Shown: positions 55,568 through 64,000 of the stretch, piece by piece
How the letters are laid out: each line of letters starts with the position of its first letter
How positions within the stretch are numbered: the stretch's first letter is position 1
Assembly (NCBI GenBank): GCA_904420185.1
Contig: CAJFUJ010000026.1
Location: 1-64,000 of the forward strand
Direction: 5' to 3'
DNA from: an uncultured Butyricicoccus sp.
GTDB taxonomy: Bacteria > Bacillota > Clostridia > Oscillospirales > Butyricicoccaceae
Length of the DNA stretch: 64,000 bases
Notes under the pieces: model-generated
Told to the model about the DNA's origin: nothing
Databases searched by the model: none
What the model saw: the letters and a program-made list of their open reading frames with translations, nothing else
Position numbers and translations under genes: made by a program

Positions 55568-57592
55568 TTAGCGGGTGATGGGCAGGCCGAGCTTTTTCAG
55601 CCGGGCCAGCACGGCGCCGAGCGGCCGCTCGTGCCGCGCCGCAATTTCAGGGAGAGGAAGGCGCTGGCCGGCTTCGTCGCGCAGCCAATCGTCCTCGGCC
55701 TGGGTCCAGGGCTTGAGAAGGCCATGGTCCTGGGCGCTGATGCGCTGGGCCGACGCCGCGCCGGGCGGCGGTGAATCGGAAGATTGGCGCTGGTGGCGCT
55801 TGATACAGCTTAAAAATTCGTCGCCATACTTGCCGGACTTGACCCGGCCTACCCCGGAAACCTCCAGCAGCTCGGTTTTGGTGGTGGGCTGACGGGCGCA
55901 CATATCTTGCAGGGTGGCGTTGGAGAAGATGACAAAGGCCGGGACTCCCTCGCGCGCTGCAATCTCGGCGCGCAGCGCCCGAAGGGCTTCATACAACGGG
56001 CTGCGTTCGATCTTGGCCGGGTCCTTTTTCTTGCGGTCGCGGGGCAGCTGGACGCAAAAGGGCAGCCGCTTGCGGATGATATCGTTGGACTTGGCGCACA
56101 GCTGTACAACCGGATAGTCCCCGCCGGTGCTGACCAGGTAACCGGCTTCGAGCAGGCGGTCGAGCAGGTCGCGGATGCGCTTAACGGAGTCGGTGCGCAT
56201 GATGCCGTAGGTGGACAGGGTGTCAAAGCCACTTTGGCGGATGCGTTCGGTGTCCGCGCCGTGCAGGATGTCGGCGATCATGGATTTGCCGACCGTGCGG
56301 CCGCGCTGGTGCAGGCGGTAGACACAGGAAACGATCTTTTGCGCTTCCAGTGTGGCGTCGGCCAGCTCGAACTGGGTCAAGCAGTTGGAGCAGTTGCCGC
56401 AAGAAAGCGGCGCCTGTTCGCCGAAATATTTGAGGATGAACCGGCGCAGGCAGTCGGTCGTGGTGGCGTAAAAGACCATTTGCCGCAGGCGCTCCTGGTC
56501 GCGCTCTTTGAGAGTCCGGCGGGTAGCGGGGTCCAGCGCTTCGTCGTCGTTGCTGTGCTCGATGAGGAATTCGCAGGTGCGCACATCCTGGGGGCTGTAG
56601 AGCAGGATGCAGTCGGCTGGGGAGCCGTCACGCCCGGCGCGTCCGGCTTCCTGGTAGTAGCTCTCTAGATTTTGCGGCAGGTTGTAGTGAATGACAAAGG
56701 AGACGTTGGATTTGTCGATGCCCATGCCAAAGGCGTTGGTGGCCACCATGACCTGGAGACGGTCAAAGAGGAAGTCATCCTGGTTTTTTCGGCGGGTCTG
56801 GGCATCCAGTCCAGCGTGGTAGCGTCCAGCGGCAAACCCGCGTGCGGTTAGCAGTTCCTGCACCTCGTCAACCACCTTGCGGGTTGCGCAATAGACAATC
56901 CCGCTCTGATCCATACGTTCGCGCAACAGGGTGACTAGGTGCTCACGTTTGTCGCGCGGTTTTTCGGTGTAAAAGGTCAGGTTGGGCCGGTCAAAGCTGG
57001 ACACGCACACGAGCGGGTCGTTCAGCGACAGCAGCCGGACAATATCCTCGCGCACGGCAGCGGTGGCCGTGGCGGTGAACGCACCCACAGGCGGCCGTTC
57101 GGGCAGGGCGTGCAAAAAATCGGCGATTTTGCGGTAACTGGGCCGAAAGTCCTGGCCCCACTGGGAGATGCAATGGGCTTCGTCGATGGCGACATAGGAC
57201 AGCGGCACCCGCTCAAACAGCCCCTGGAACCCGGCTAGCTCCAGCCGCTCGGGCGCGATGTACAGCAGCTTGAGTTCGCCGCGCAGCGCACGGGCAAACA
57301 CCGCCCGCTGCTCCTCGGCCGAAAGCGCGCTGTTCAGATAGGCGGCCGGGATGCCGGCCTGTTCGAGCGCGCCCACCTGATCCTTCATCAGCGAGATGAG
57401 CGGGGACACCACCAACGTCAGCCCGGGCACGAGCAGCGCGGGCACCTGGAAGCAGACCGACTTGCCCGCGCCGGTCGGCATGACGCCGAGCACATCGCGC
57501 CCGTCGAGCAGGGCGTAAACGAGTTCCTGCTGCCGGCCGCGGAAGGCGGCGTGGCCAAAATATTCCTTTAAAACCGCTTCGGGTGTGCGCAT
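55568..57592 (-). CDS. recQ: ATP-dependent DNA helicase RecQ
   Basis: MPTGAGKSVCFQVPALL, DEAHCISQWGQDFRPSY, HRDC domain near C-terminus. Confidence 0.95.
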   Translation of the reverse strand: MRTPEAVLKEYFGHAAFRGRQQELVYALLDGRDVLGVMPTGAGKSVCFQVPALLVPGLTLVVSPLISLMKDQVGALEQAGIPAAYLNSALSAEEQRAVFARALRGELKLLYIAPERLELAGFQGLFERVPLSYVAIDEAHCISQWGQDFRPSYRKIADFLHALPERPPVGAFTATATAAVREDIVRLLSLNDPLVCVSSFDRPNLTFYTEKPRDKREHLVTLLRERMDQSGIVYCATRKVVDEVQELLTARGFAAGRYHAGLDAQTRRKNQDDFLFDRLQVMVATNAFGMGIDKSNVSFVIHYNLPQNLESYYQEAGRAGRDGSPADCILLYSPQDVRTCEFLIEHSNDDEALDPATRRTLKERDQERLRQMVFYATTTDCLRRFILKYFGEQAPLSCGNCSNCLTQFELADATLEAQKIVSCVYRLHQRGRTVGKSMIADILHGADTERIRQSGFDTLSTYGIMRTDSVKRIRDLLDRLLEAGYLVSTGGDYPVVQLCAKSNDIIRKRLPFCVQLPRDRKKKDPAKIERSPLYEALRALRAEIAAREGVPAFVIFSNATLQDMCARQPTTKTELLEVSGVGRVKSGKYGDEFLSCIKRHQRQSSDSPPPGAASAQRISAQDHGLLKPWTQAEDDWLRDEAGQRLPLPEIAARHERPLGAVLARLKKLGLPITR

Positions 57593-57903
57593 TGGCTGCC
57601 GCCCCTTTCGCTGGAAATCTCTTTCTAGTATACCGGCTTTCGACCGGATTTGCAAGGGCCGCACCCAGGGGATGCGCGGAAAATGAAACTGCCCGTGTCG
57701 CGGTGTCCCTAGGAGCGGTTTTACGAAGAAAATCTGTGGGCTATCCAGTGTAACCCGCAGATTTTTATTTTGCCCGTAACGGAGGACGGGATTTCTCGGG
57801 CAACCCATGCCGTTACAGGGTTAATAGGGCAGAAAGGGAGTAGCTATTTTTTCGGTGGCGTGGTACAATGTTCTTGCAAATTCTGAGAACAAGGAGACGG
57901 CAG

Positions 57904-58434
57904 ATGCGCAAGGCAGTTTTATACATTGCCATGAGTCTGGATGGATACATCGCAGATCAAAACGGCAGGGTGGATTGGCTCGCCGGACAGGACAGTGCGG
58001 GAGAACGTGATGATTCCTATGCGCAGTTTGCGCAAACCGTCGATACGGTTATCATGGGCTGGCGGACCTATCATCAAATCGTGACCGAATTGTCACCTGG
58101 ACGATGGGTTTATGACGGGATGCAATGCTATGTTATCACCCATCACAAGGAGCCGTCCACGCAGCAGATCGCCTTTGTTTCAACCGACCCATGCTCGTTG
58201 ATTCAATCGCTCAAACATGATGCGGGTAAGAACATCTGGATCTGCGGCGGTGCGATGTTAGCACAGCAGCTTATGCAAAAGAACTTGATCGATATTTACC
58301 ATATTTCTGTGATTCCTACGATTTTAGGGGCTGGTACGCGGCTGTTCGCAAGCATGGAGCAGGAAATGCCGTTGCGGCTGCTGCAAGTAAAGGATAGCAA
58401 TGGGATCGTCGAGGTTGTTTATCAAAAGAGATAG
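57904..58434 (+). CDS. Dihydrofolate reductase family protein (RibD C-terminal-like)
   Basis: MRKAVLYIAMSLDGYIADQNGRVDWL, IWICGGAMLAQQL. Confidence 0.92.
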   Translation: MRKAVLYIAMSLDGYIADQNGRVDWLAGQDSAGERDDSYAQFAQTVDTVIMGWRTYHQIVTELSPGRWVYDGMQCYVITHHKEPSTQQIAFVSTDPCSLIQSLKHDAGKNIWICGGAMLAQQLMQKNLIDIYHISVIPTILGAGTRLFASMEQEMPLRLLQVKDSNGIVEVVYQKR

Positions 58435-58461
58435 AAGCTTTGAGGAAAGGGGAGAATCCGC

Positions 58462-59601
58462 TTGAAATTCATCCACCTGGCCGATCTGCACCTGGGCAAA
58501 CGGGTGTGTGAGGTGTCCATGCTGGACGACCAGATCTACATTTTGGAGCAAATTTTGGGGCTTGTCCGGCAGCACCGGGCCGATGCGGTGCTGATTGCGG
58601 GCGATGTATACGACCGTCCGGCGCCGCCGCCCGAAGCCGTGGCCGTGCTCGACGATTTTTTGACCAAGCTGCAGGCGCTGGGGACGCCCTGCCTGCTGAT
58701 TCCGGGCAACCACGATTCGGGTGAACGGCTGGCGTTTGGCGCCCAGCTGCTGGACCGGGCGGGCGTCTACCTGGCGCCGGTGTTTGACGGCCATGTGCGC
58801 ACGGTGGAGCTGCAAGACCCCTACGGGCCGGTGCAGTTTACGCTGCTGCCCTTTTTGCGGCCGGTGCAGGTGCGGCGGTATTTTCCCGAGATTGCGCCGG
58901 GCGATTACGAAGGGGCGGTGCGCGCTGTGCTGTCCACCGTGCCCGCCGAACCGGGGATGCGCCGGGTGCTGCTCGCCCATCAGTTTGTCACCGCATTGGG
59001 CGTTCCGCCTGAGCGGTGTGAATCCGAATTGGCGTCGGTGGGCACGCTGGACAATGTGGACGTTTCGGCGTTTGACGGGTTTGACTACGTCGCCCTGGGC
59101 CACATCCACGGCCCGCAGCGCATCGGGCGGGACACGGTCCGCTATGCCGGCTCGCCGCTCAAGTTCTCCTTTTCCGAGGCGCGGCACCGCAAATCGGTAC
59201 CGCTGGTCACCCTGGGGCCCAAGGGGCAGGTTGAATGGGAATTGCTCCCGCTCACCCCTAAGCGCGATTTACGCGAAATACGCGGGTCGATTGCGTCTCT
59301 GCTCGATCCGGCCAACCGCACCCATACCGGCGATTACCTGCACATCACGCTGACCGACGACGCGGTGATGGACGCCATGAACCGGGTCCGGGCCGCCTAT
59401 CCCAACACGCTGCGGCTGGATTTTGACAACGCCTTGACCGCACTGGCCCAAGCGCCCGTACCGGTGCGGCAACCAGCGCTGCGCGCGCCGTTGACGCTCT
59501 TTGCCGCGTTTTACGAACAACAAAACGGCCAGCCCATGGACGCGGACATGCAAGCGCTGGCGCGTGAAATGTTGGAAGATGTCGGGGAGGGATTGCGATG
59601 A
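58462..59601 (+). CDS. sbcD: Exonuclease SbcCD subunit D
   Basis: KFIHLADLHLGKRV, GDVYDRPAPP, PGNHDSGERL; TTG start. Confidence 0.95.
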   Translation: MKFIHLADLHLGKRVCEVSMLDDQIYILEQILGLVRQHRADAVLIAGDVYDRPAPPPEAVAVLDDFLTKLQALGTPCLLIPGNHDSGERLAFGAQLLDRAGVYLAPVFDGHVRTVELQDPYGPVQFTLLPFLRPVQVRRYFPEIAPGDYEGAVRAVLSTVPAEPGMRRVLLAHQFVTALGVPPERCESELASVGTLDNVDVSAFDGFDYVALGHIHGPQRIGRDTVRYAGSPLKFSFSEARHRKSVPLVTLGPKGQVEWELLPLTPKRDLREIRGSIASLLDPANRTHTGDYLHITLTDDAVMDAMNRVRAAYPNTLRLDFDNALTALAQAPVPVRQPALRAPLTLFAAFYEQQNGQPMDADMQALAREMLEDVGEGLR

Positions 59602-62363
59602 AACCGCTGCATTTGACGATGTGTGCCTTTGGCCCGTATGCAGGCAAGGTGGAGGTGCCGCTGGCACAGCTTGGGGAGAGCGGCCTATATCTAATCACCG
59701 GCGACACCGGCGCAGGAAAAACCACCATCTTTGACGCCATCACCTTTGCCCTGTACGGGGAGGCGAGCGGCAAAACCCGGGAGAGCACCATGCTGCGCAG
59801 CGACTACGCCGCCCCGCAAGACAAGACCTATGTGGCCTTGACCTTCCGCTACCGGGGGGAAACCTATGTGGTTGAGCGCAGTCCGCAGTATGCCCGGCCC
59901 AAACTGCGCGGCGAAGGCACAACCTTGGAAGCAGCGGGTGCGGTACTTACTTATCCGGACGGACGGGTCGTGACCGGTGCGCGGCAGGTAACCGAGGAGA
60001 TTACCGAGCTGATCGGCATTGACCGGGCCCAATTTTCCCAGATTGTCATGATTGCCCAGGGGGATTTTTTGCAGCTGCTGCTTGCCGATACCCGCGAACG
60101 CGCGGGAATCTTCCGCCGGATCTTTTCCACCGAAGGCATCCAACGCTTTCAGTTGGCCCTCAAAGAACGCAGCAAAACGGCCAACCGCGCCTATGATGAC
60201 CTGAAAAAGGGGGCGGCGCAGTATGTGGCACAGATTGTCTGTGAGGGCGAACCGATGCAAGATTTGCAGCAGGCACGCGACGAAGGCGGTGTCCATGACC
60301 TGCAAACCCTGCTGCCCCGGCTGGAAGCCGCGGTGGCCAGCGACCGCGCACAGGAGGGGGCGCTGGCCGCCGGGCTGTCGCGTGCCCAAAAGGATCTGGA
60401 GGCTTTGGCAAGCGCAGTGCACAAGGCCGAACAAGAGGCGGCCTTGCAGGTTCAAATCGTTCAAGCGCAACAGGCCTATCAGGCGCTATTGCAACGGCAA
60501 GAGGGGTTGGAACAAACCTACCGTGCCGAGCAGGCGCGGGCCGGTGAACGGCAAAAGCTGGCTGGCCAGATTGCCCAGCAGCAGACTGCACTTGCGTCTT
60601 ATGATGCGCTGGAGGCCGCTCTGCACGCCCTGCAAACGGCGGGAAAAGAAGCCGAGCAAGCGCGCGCGGCCCGCGTACAGGCGCAAAAGGCGGTGGAAGA
60701 GGGGATGCGGCGACGGGAAGAGTTGCAAGCGCAGCGGCAAGCCTTGCGGGATGCGCCGGTGCGCTTGGCCGAAGCGCAGACCAACCAGGAAAAAATAGAC
60801 GCCCGTCAGCAGAGCTTGGCCGGGCTGGTACGCGCGTATCAGCAGGCCCAGGCCGCGGTCAGCCAATATCAGGCGGCTAAATCAGCCTATTTGACAGCTG
60901 AGCAGAAAAGCCAGGTGGTTCAGGACGATTTTCAGCGCAAGGAGCGCAGCTTTTTGCGCAGCCAGGCAGGCATTTTGGCTGCCGGATTACAAGCGGGGAA
61001 GCCGTGTCCGGTCTGCGGCGCATGCGAGCATCCGGCACCCGCACAGCTGGAGCAGGGCGGCGTGACCGAGTCTGACCTCAACAAAGCGCGGGCGGCGGCA
61101 GAACAGGCCCAGCAGCAAGCGCATATGGCCAGCAAGCAAGCGGCCTCAGCGCACGCCGCCGCGCAGACGCAAAAGGACAAGCTGTTATCCGATGCGCGCG
61201 CGCTTTTGGGGGAAGAAATCCGGTTGGACGGCCTGCGCGAACGGTTGCAGCAGGAAATTACGCGGGTACAGGCGGATGGTATAGCAGCCGGACAGGCGAT
61301 CCAGACCTACCAAATGCAGGTTCGGCGTCTGTGCGAATGCGAAGAAGAGGACAAGCGGCTGGAAAGCCAGAACGCCAGACAGTCCCAAGCGCTTTCGTCG
61401 CTTGAGCAGACCTACGCTGAAAGCGCCAAGCGACAGGCGGCGGCGGACGCCAAAGTGCAGACGCTACGCAGCAGCTTGCCGTTTCCAGACAAGCGGCAGG
61501 CGCTGTCGGCATTGGATGTGATCCGCAGACAGCTTGAGCAAATGCAAAAGGCCTGGGAGCAGGCCGACCAGGCGCGCACCCAGGGCAGCCAGGCGGTGGC
61601 GCGGCAGGCGTCCGCCCTGGAGACCTTGCAGCAGCAGGCGCCCGCCCATGTACCGGCAAAGCTGGACGCCTTGCGCGTACAATATCAAGCCGCCGATGCG
61701 GCTTTCCGCGAAAACCAGCGGCAGTATACCGCGCTGTACAGCCGGCGCAATACCAACGAAAAGCTGCTGGAGCGCTTGGCGGATCAGCAGAAACAGCTGT
61801 GCCAGCAGGAGAAAACCTGTCAGATGCTCGCGCGGTTGTCCAATACGGCCAACGGCGAGCTGAGCGGGCGGCAAAAGCTGGCCTTTGAAAATTACATCCT
61901 AGCCTTTTACTTTGACCAGGTCGTTGCAGCGGCCAATGAGCGCTTCCGCTACATGACCGGCGGGCAGTATTGCCTGCTGCGCCGAAAGGAGGCGGCGAAC
62001 CAGCGTGCGCAGACCGGTCTGGAACTAGATGTGATCGATTATTACACCGGCAAAACGCGCAGTGTGCGTACCCTTTCGGGCGGGGAATCGTTCAAGGCTG
62101 CACTGTCGCTGGCTTTGGGGCTGTCCGATGTGATCCAGCAGTCGGCGGGCGGCGTGGAAATCGACGCCATGTTCGTCGATGAGGGGTTTGGTTCGCTTGA
62201 TGCCGAATCACTGGACCAAGCTATGTACATTTTGAGCGGCCTTGCGGGGACCGAACGCTTGGTGGGGATCATCTCCCACGTCGCTGAGCTGCGCGAACGT
62301 ATGGACAAGAAGATTGTGGTCACGCGCTCACGGGAAGGCAGCCGTTTGCGCCTGGAGCTTTAA
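59598..62363 (+). CDS. sbcC: Exonuclease SbcCD subunit C
   Basis: GDTGAGKTTIFDAITFALYGE, coiled coil with CPVCGACEH zinc hook, LSGGESFKAALSLALGLSD. Confidence 0.96.
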   Translation: MKPLHLTMCAFGPYAGKVEVPLAQLGESGLYLITGDTGAGKTTIFDAITFALYGEASGKTRESTMLRSDYAAPQDKTYVALTFRYRGETYVVERSPQYARPKLRGEGTTLEAAGAVLTYPDGRVVTGARQVTEEITELIGIDRAQFSQIVMIAQGDFLQLLLADTRERAGIFRRIFSTEGIQRFQLALKERSKTANRAYDDLKKGAAQYVAQIVCEGEPMQDLQQARDEGGVHDLQTLLPRLEAAVASDRAQEGALAAGLSRAQKDLEALASAVHKAEQEAALQVQIVQAQQAYQALLQRQEGLEQTYRAEQARAGERQKLAGQIAQQQTALASYDALEAALHALQTAGKEAEQARAARVQAQKAVEEGMRRREELQAQRQALRDAPVRLAEAQTNQEKIDARQQSLAGLVRAYQQAQAAVSQYQAAKSAYLTAEQKSQVVQDDFQRKERSFLRSQAGILAAGLQAGKPCPVCGACEHPAPAQLEQGGVTESDLNKARAAAEQAQQQAHMASKQAASAHAAAQTQKDKLLSDARALLGEEIRLDGLRERLQQEITRVQADGIAAGQAIQTYQMQVRRLCECEEEDKRLESQNARQSQALSSLEQTYAESAKRQAAADAKVQTLRSSLPFPDKRQALSALDVIRRQLEQMQKAWEQADQARTQGSQAVARQASALETLQQQAPAHVPAKLDALRVQYQAADAAFRENQRQYTALYSRRNTNEKLLERLADQQKQLCQQEKTCQMLARLSNTANGELSGRQKLAFENYILAFYFDQVVAAANERFRYMTGGQYCLLRRKEAANQRAQTGLELDVIDYYTGKTRSVRTLSGGESFKAALSLALGLSDVIQQSAGGVEIDAMFVDEGFGSLDAESLDQAMYILSGLAGTERLVGIISHVAELRERMDKKIVVTRSREGSRLRLEL

Positions 62364-62478
62364 AAGGCCGGCAGACGGGTGTCGGGCGGACTGCGGAAAA
62401 AACCCCTTTGCAAGCCGCTGGTCCAGGTGTATAATAACATTGCTGATTTTGGGGAAATATCCCCTTGGGGAGGCTTTT

Positions 62479-62976
62479 ATGGAGCATAGAATTCGCGTCA
62501 CCGCCGAGGTGCCGCTGGAACAGGAAGACGAGGTGCGCGCGCTCATCGAGCGCTGCGCCCTGGGCACGCTGGTGCGGGAGCAGGTGCCGTTTGCAGCCTT
62601 TGTGGACGTGACGATTGTCGATGATGCGAGCATCCGCGCACTCAATGCAGAATATCGCGGGAAAGATGCGGTCACCGATGTGCTCAGCTTTCCGATGTTT
62701 GAATTTTATAATGGGCAAGCCCAGGAGCCGCTCGAGCCCGATCCTGCATCGGGCGAGATAATGCTGGGGGATATGGTGCTCAATTATGAGCGCGCTTGCC
62801 AGCAAGCCCAGTCGTTCGGCCATTCGGCCGCGCGGGAGTGCGGCTTTCTGACCGTCCACTCGGTCTTGCATTTGCTGGGTTTCGATCATGAGCGGGACGA
62901 ATCCGACCGCGTCCGGATGCGCGAGGAAGAGGAAGCCATCCTCGCCGCGCAGGGCTTGACCCGCACGAGCGTATGA
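62479..62976 (+). CDS. ybeY: Endoribonuclease YbeY (16S rRNA maturation)
   Basis: YRGKDAVTDVLSFPM, HSVLHLLGFDHERD metal motif. Confidence 0.95.
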   Translation: MEHRIRVTAEVPLEQEDEVRALIERCALGTLVREQVPFAAFVDVTIVDDASIRALNAEYRGKDAVTDVLSFPMFEFYNGQAQEPLEPDPASGEIMLGDMVLNYERACQQAQSFGHSAARECGFLTVHSVLHLLGFDHERDESDRVRMREEEEAILAAQGLTRTSV

Positions 62977-63440
62977 ACCAGGAGATCCGTAAGCTCCGGC
63001 AGAGCTTTGGCTATGCGGTGAGTGGCTTGCGCGCCTGCCTGCGCAGCGAACGCAACTTCCGCATCCATGTGACGGCAGCGGTCTATGTGTCGGCGTTTGC
63101 CGGGCTGGGCCGGCTGGGTATGGTGCGGTTTGCTATTTTATGTTTATGCTTTGCATTGATGCTGTCCGCTGAACTGATGAATACCGCCCTGGAGCGCTTG
63201 TGCGACCGGCAGAGCGCGGGCTATGACCGGCTGGTCAAGCAGGTCAAGGATATTGCAGCGGCAGCCGTGCTGGTGTGCGCAGCGTTTTGCGCGGTGATCG
63301 GCATGGTGTTTTTTGTGCCAAGCGGCGCGCTATGGTGTGCGGTGCAGACGTTGGCGGCCTACCCGTGGGCTGTGGGGATACTGGTACTGTCGGTACCGGC
63401 AGCGGTTTGGTTTGTATTTTGCTTTGGCCGCCCGCAATGA
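62973..63440 (+). CDS. dgkA: Diacylglycerol kinase (undecaprenol kinase type)
   Basis: SFGYAVSGLRACLRSERNFRIH, ELMNTALERLCD, VKDIAAAAVL. Confidence 0.94.
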   Translation: MNQEIRKLRQSFGYAVSGLRACLRSERNFRIHVTAAVYVSAFAGLGRLGMVRFAILCLCFALMLSAELMNTALERLCDRQSAGYDRLVKQVKDIAAAAVLVCAAFCAVIGMVFFVPSGALWCAVQTLAAYPWAVGILVLSVPAAVWFVFCFGRPQ

Positions 63441-63458
63441 CAAGGAAGGAGCAGATGT

Positions 63459-64000
63459 ATGTCTGAAATTACAAAAACAGCAATTCTTTCGGTGGTCGGC
63501 CGGCCGAACGTGGGCAAGTCTACCCTGGTGAACCGGCTGGTTGGCTTCAAGGTTGCGATTGTGTCAAGCAAGCCGCAGACCACCCGCACGCGCATCACAG
63601 GCGTGCTAACCCAGGAGGATTGCCAGTTTGTCTTTCTGGATACACCGGGATTGCACAAACCGCGCTCCCGTCTGGGCGATTTTATGGTCAAGGTAGTGAC
63701 CGATACGGTCGCCGCGGTGGATGCGGCGGTGCTGGTGGTGGAGCCGGTGCCGCAGATCGGCCCGGCCGAAGAAGCCCTGCTCGGCCAGATCAAAGAGGCC
63801 GAAATTCCGGCTGTTCTGGTGATCAACAAAATCGACACCGCCCCCCACGAAAGCCTGCTGGAAGTGATCGCGGCTTACGCAGCCCGGCATGACTTTGACG
63901 CTGTGGTGCCGGTGTCGGCGCGCACCGGGGAGGGCCTGGACGCACTGCTGGGCGAACTGAAAACGTTTGCACTGGAGGGCCCGGCACTGTTCCCTGAGGA
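63459..64000 (+). CDS. era: GTPase Era (truncated by window end)
   Basis: GRPNVGKSTLVNRLVGFKVAIVSSKPQTTRTRI, DTPGLHKPR, NKID. Confidence 0.96.
   Translation, partial: MSEITKTAILSVVGRPNVGKSTLVNRLVGFKVAIVSSKPQTTRTRITGVLTQEDCQFVFLDTPGLHKPRSRLGDFMVKVVTDTVAAVDAAVLVVEPVPQIGPAEEALLGQIKEAEIPAVLVINKIDTAPHESLLEVIAAYAARHDFDAVVPVSARTGEGLDALLGELKTFALEGPALFPE

Noticed and set aside
38550-62478. Calling the block between phoH and ybeY an integrative element
   Set aside because: No integrase, relaxase, phage or plasmid genes; contents look like core chromosomal genes.

Overview
The window looks like a chromosomal segment from a spore-forming Firmicute, probably Clostridia/Oscillospiraceae-like; this lineage guess rests on gene content only. 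No prophage, transposase, CRISPR array or rRNA was found. From left to right it contains: (1) an ald / SDR / FCD-GntR / iolB-like cluster sharing a 16-bp palindromic motif (TAYTAATATATTAGTA) over the promoters; (2) a sugar (ribose/inositol-type) ABC transporter plus Gfo/Idh oxidoreductase, divergent from a GntR-LacI hybrid regulator, with TTGTA-N3-TACAA operators between them; (3) DNA alkylation repair protein, GH3 enzyme, rubrerythrin and glutamyl-Q tRNA(Asp) synthetase; (4) two adjacent CobW-type GTPases, one His-rich and one apparently fused to a TIGR03943/DUF1980-like C-terminal domain; (5) six tRNAs (Val, Lys, Gln, His, Arg, Gly) and a ferredoxin; (6) ctsR-mcsA-mcsB-clpC with CtsR boxes; (7) ppdK, a truncated spoVT remnant, a LacI regulator and a TSUP transporter; (8) dacF-like, ylbJ, yqfC-yqfD-phoH; (9) tRNA-Gly with neighbouring tRNA-like fragments; (10) a HAD-LUD fusion, malQ, trmB and EFR1 ferredoxin; (11) an MMPL transporter, coiled-coil exported protein and TetR; (12) a compact pilus/secretion-like operon (T2SF, four small membrane proteins, PilT) lacking PilB and prepilin peptidase in this window; (13) recQ, sbcD, sbcC and ybeY-dgkA-era. 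Start codons were refined by eye from RBS and family N-termini. All family calls come from reading the sequence, not from searches.
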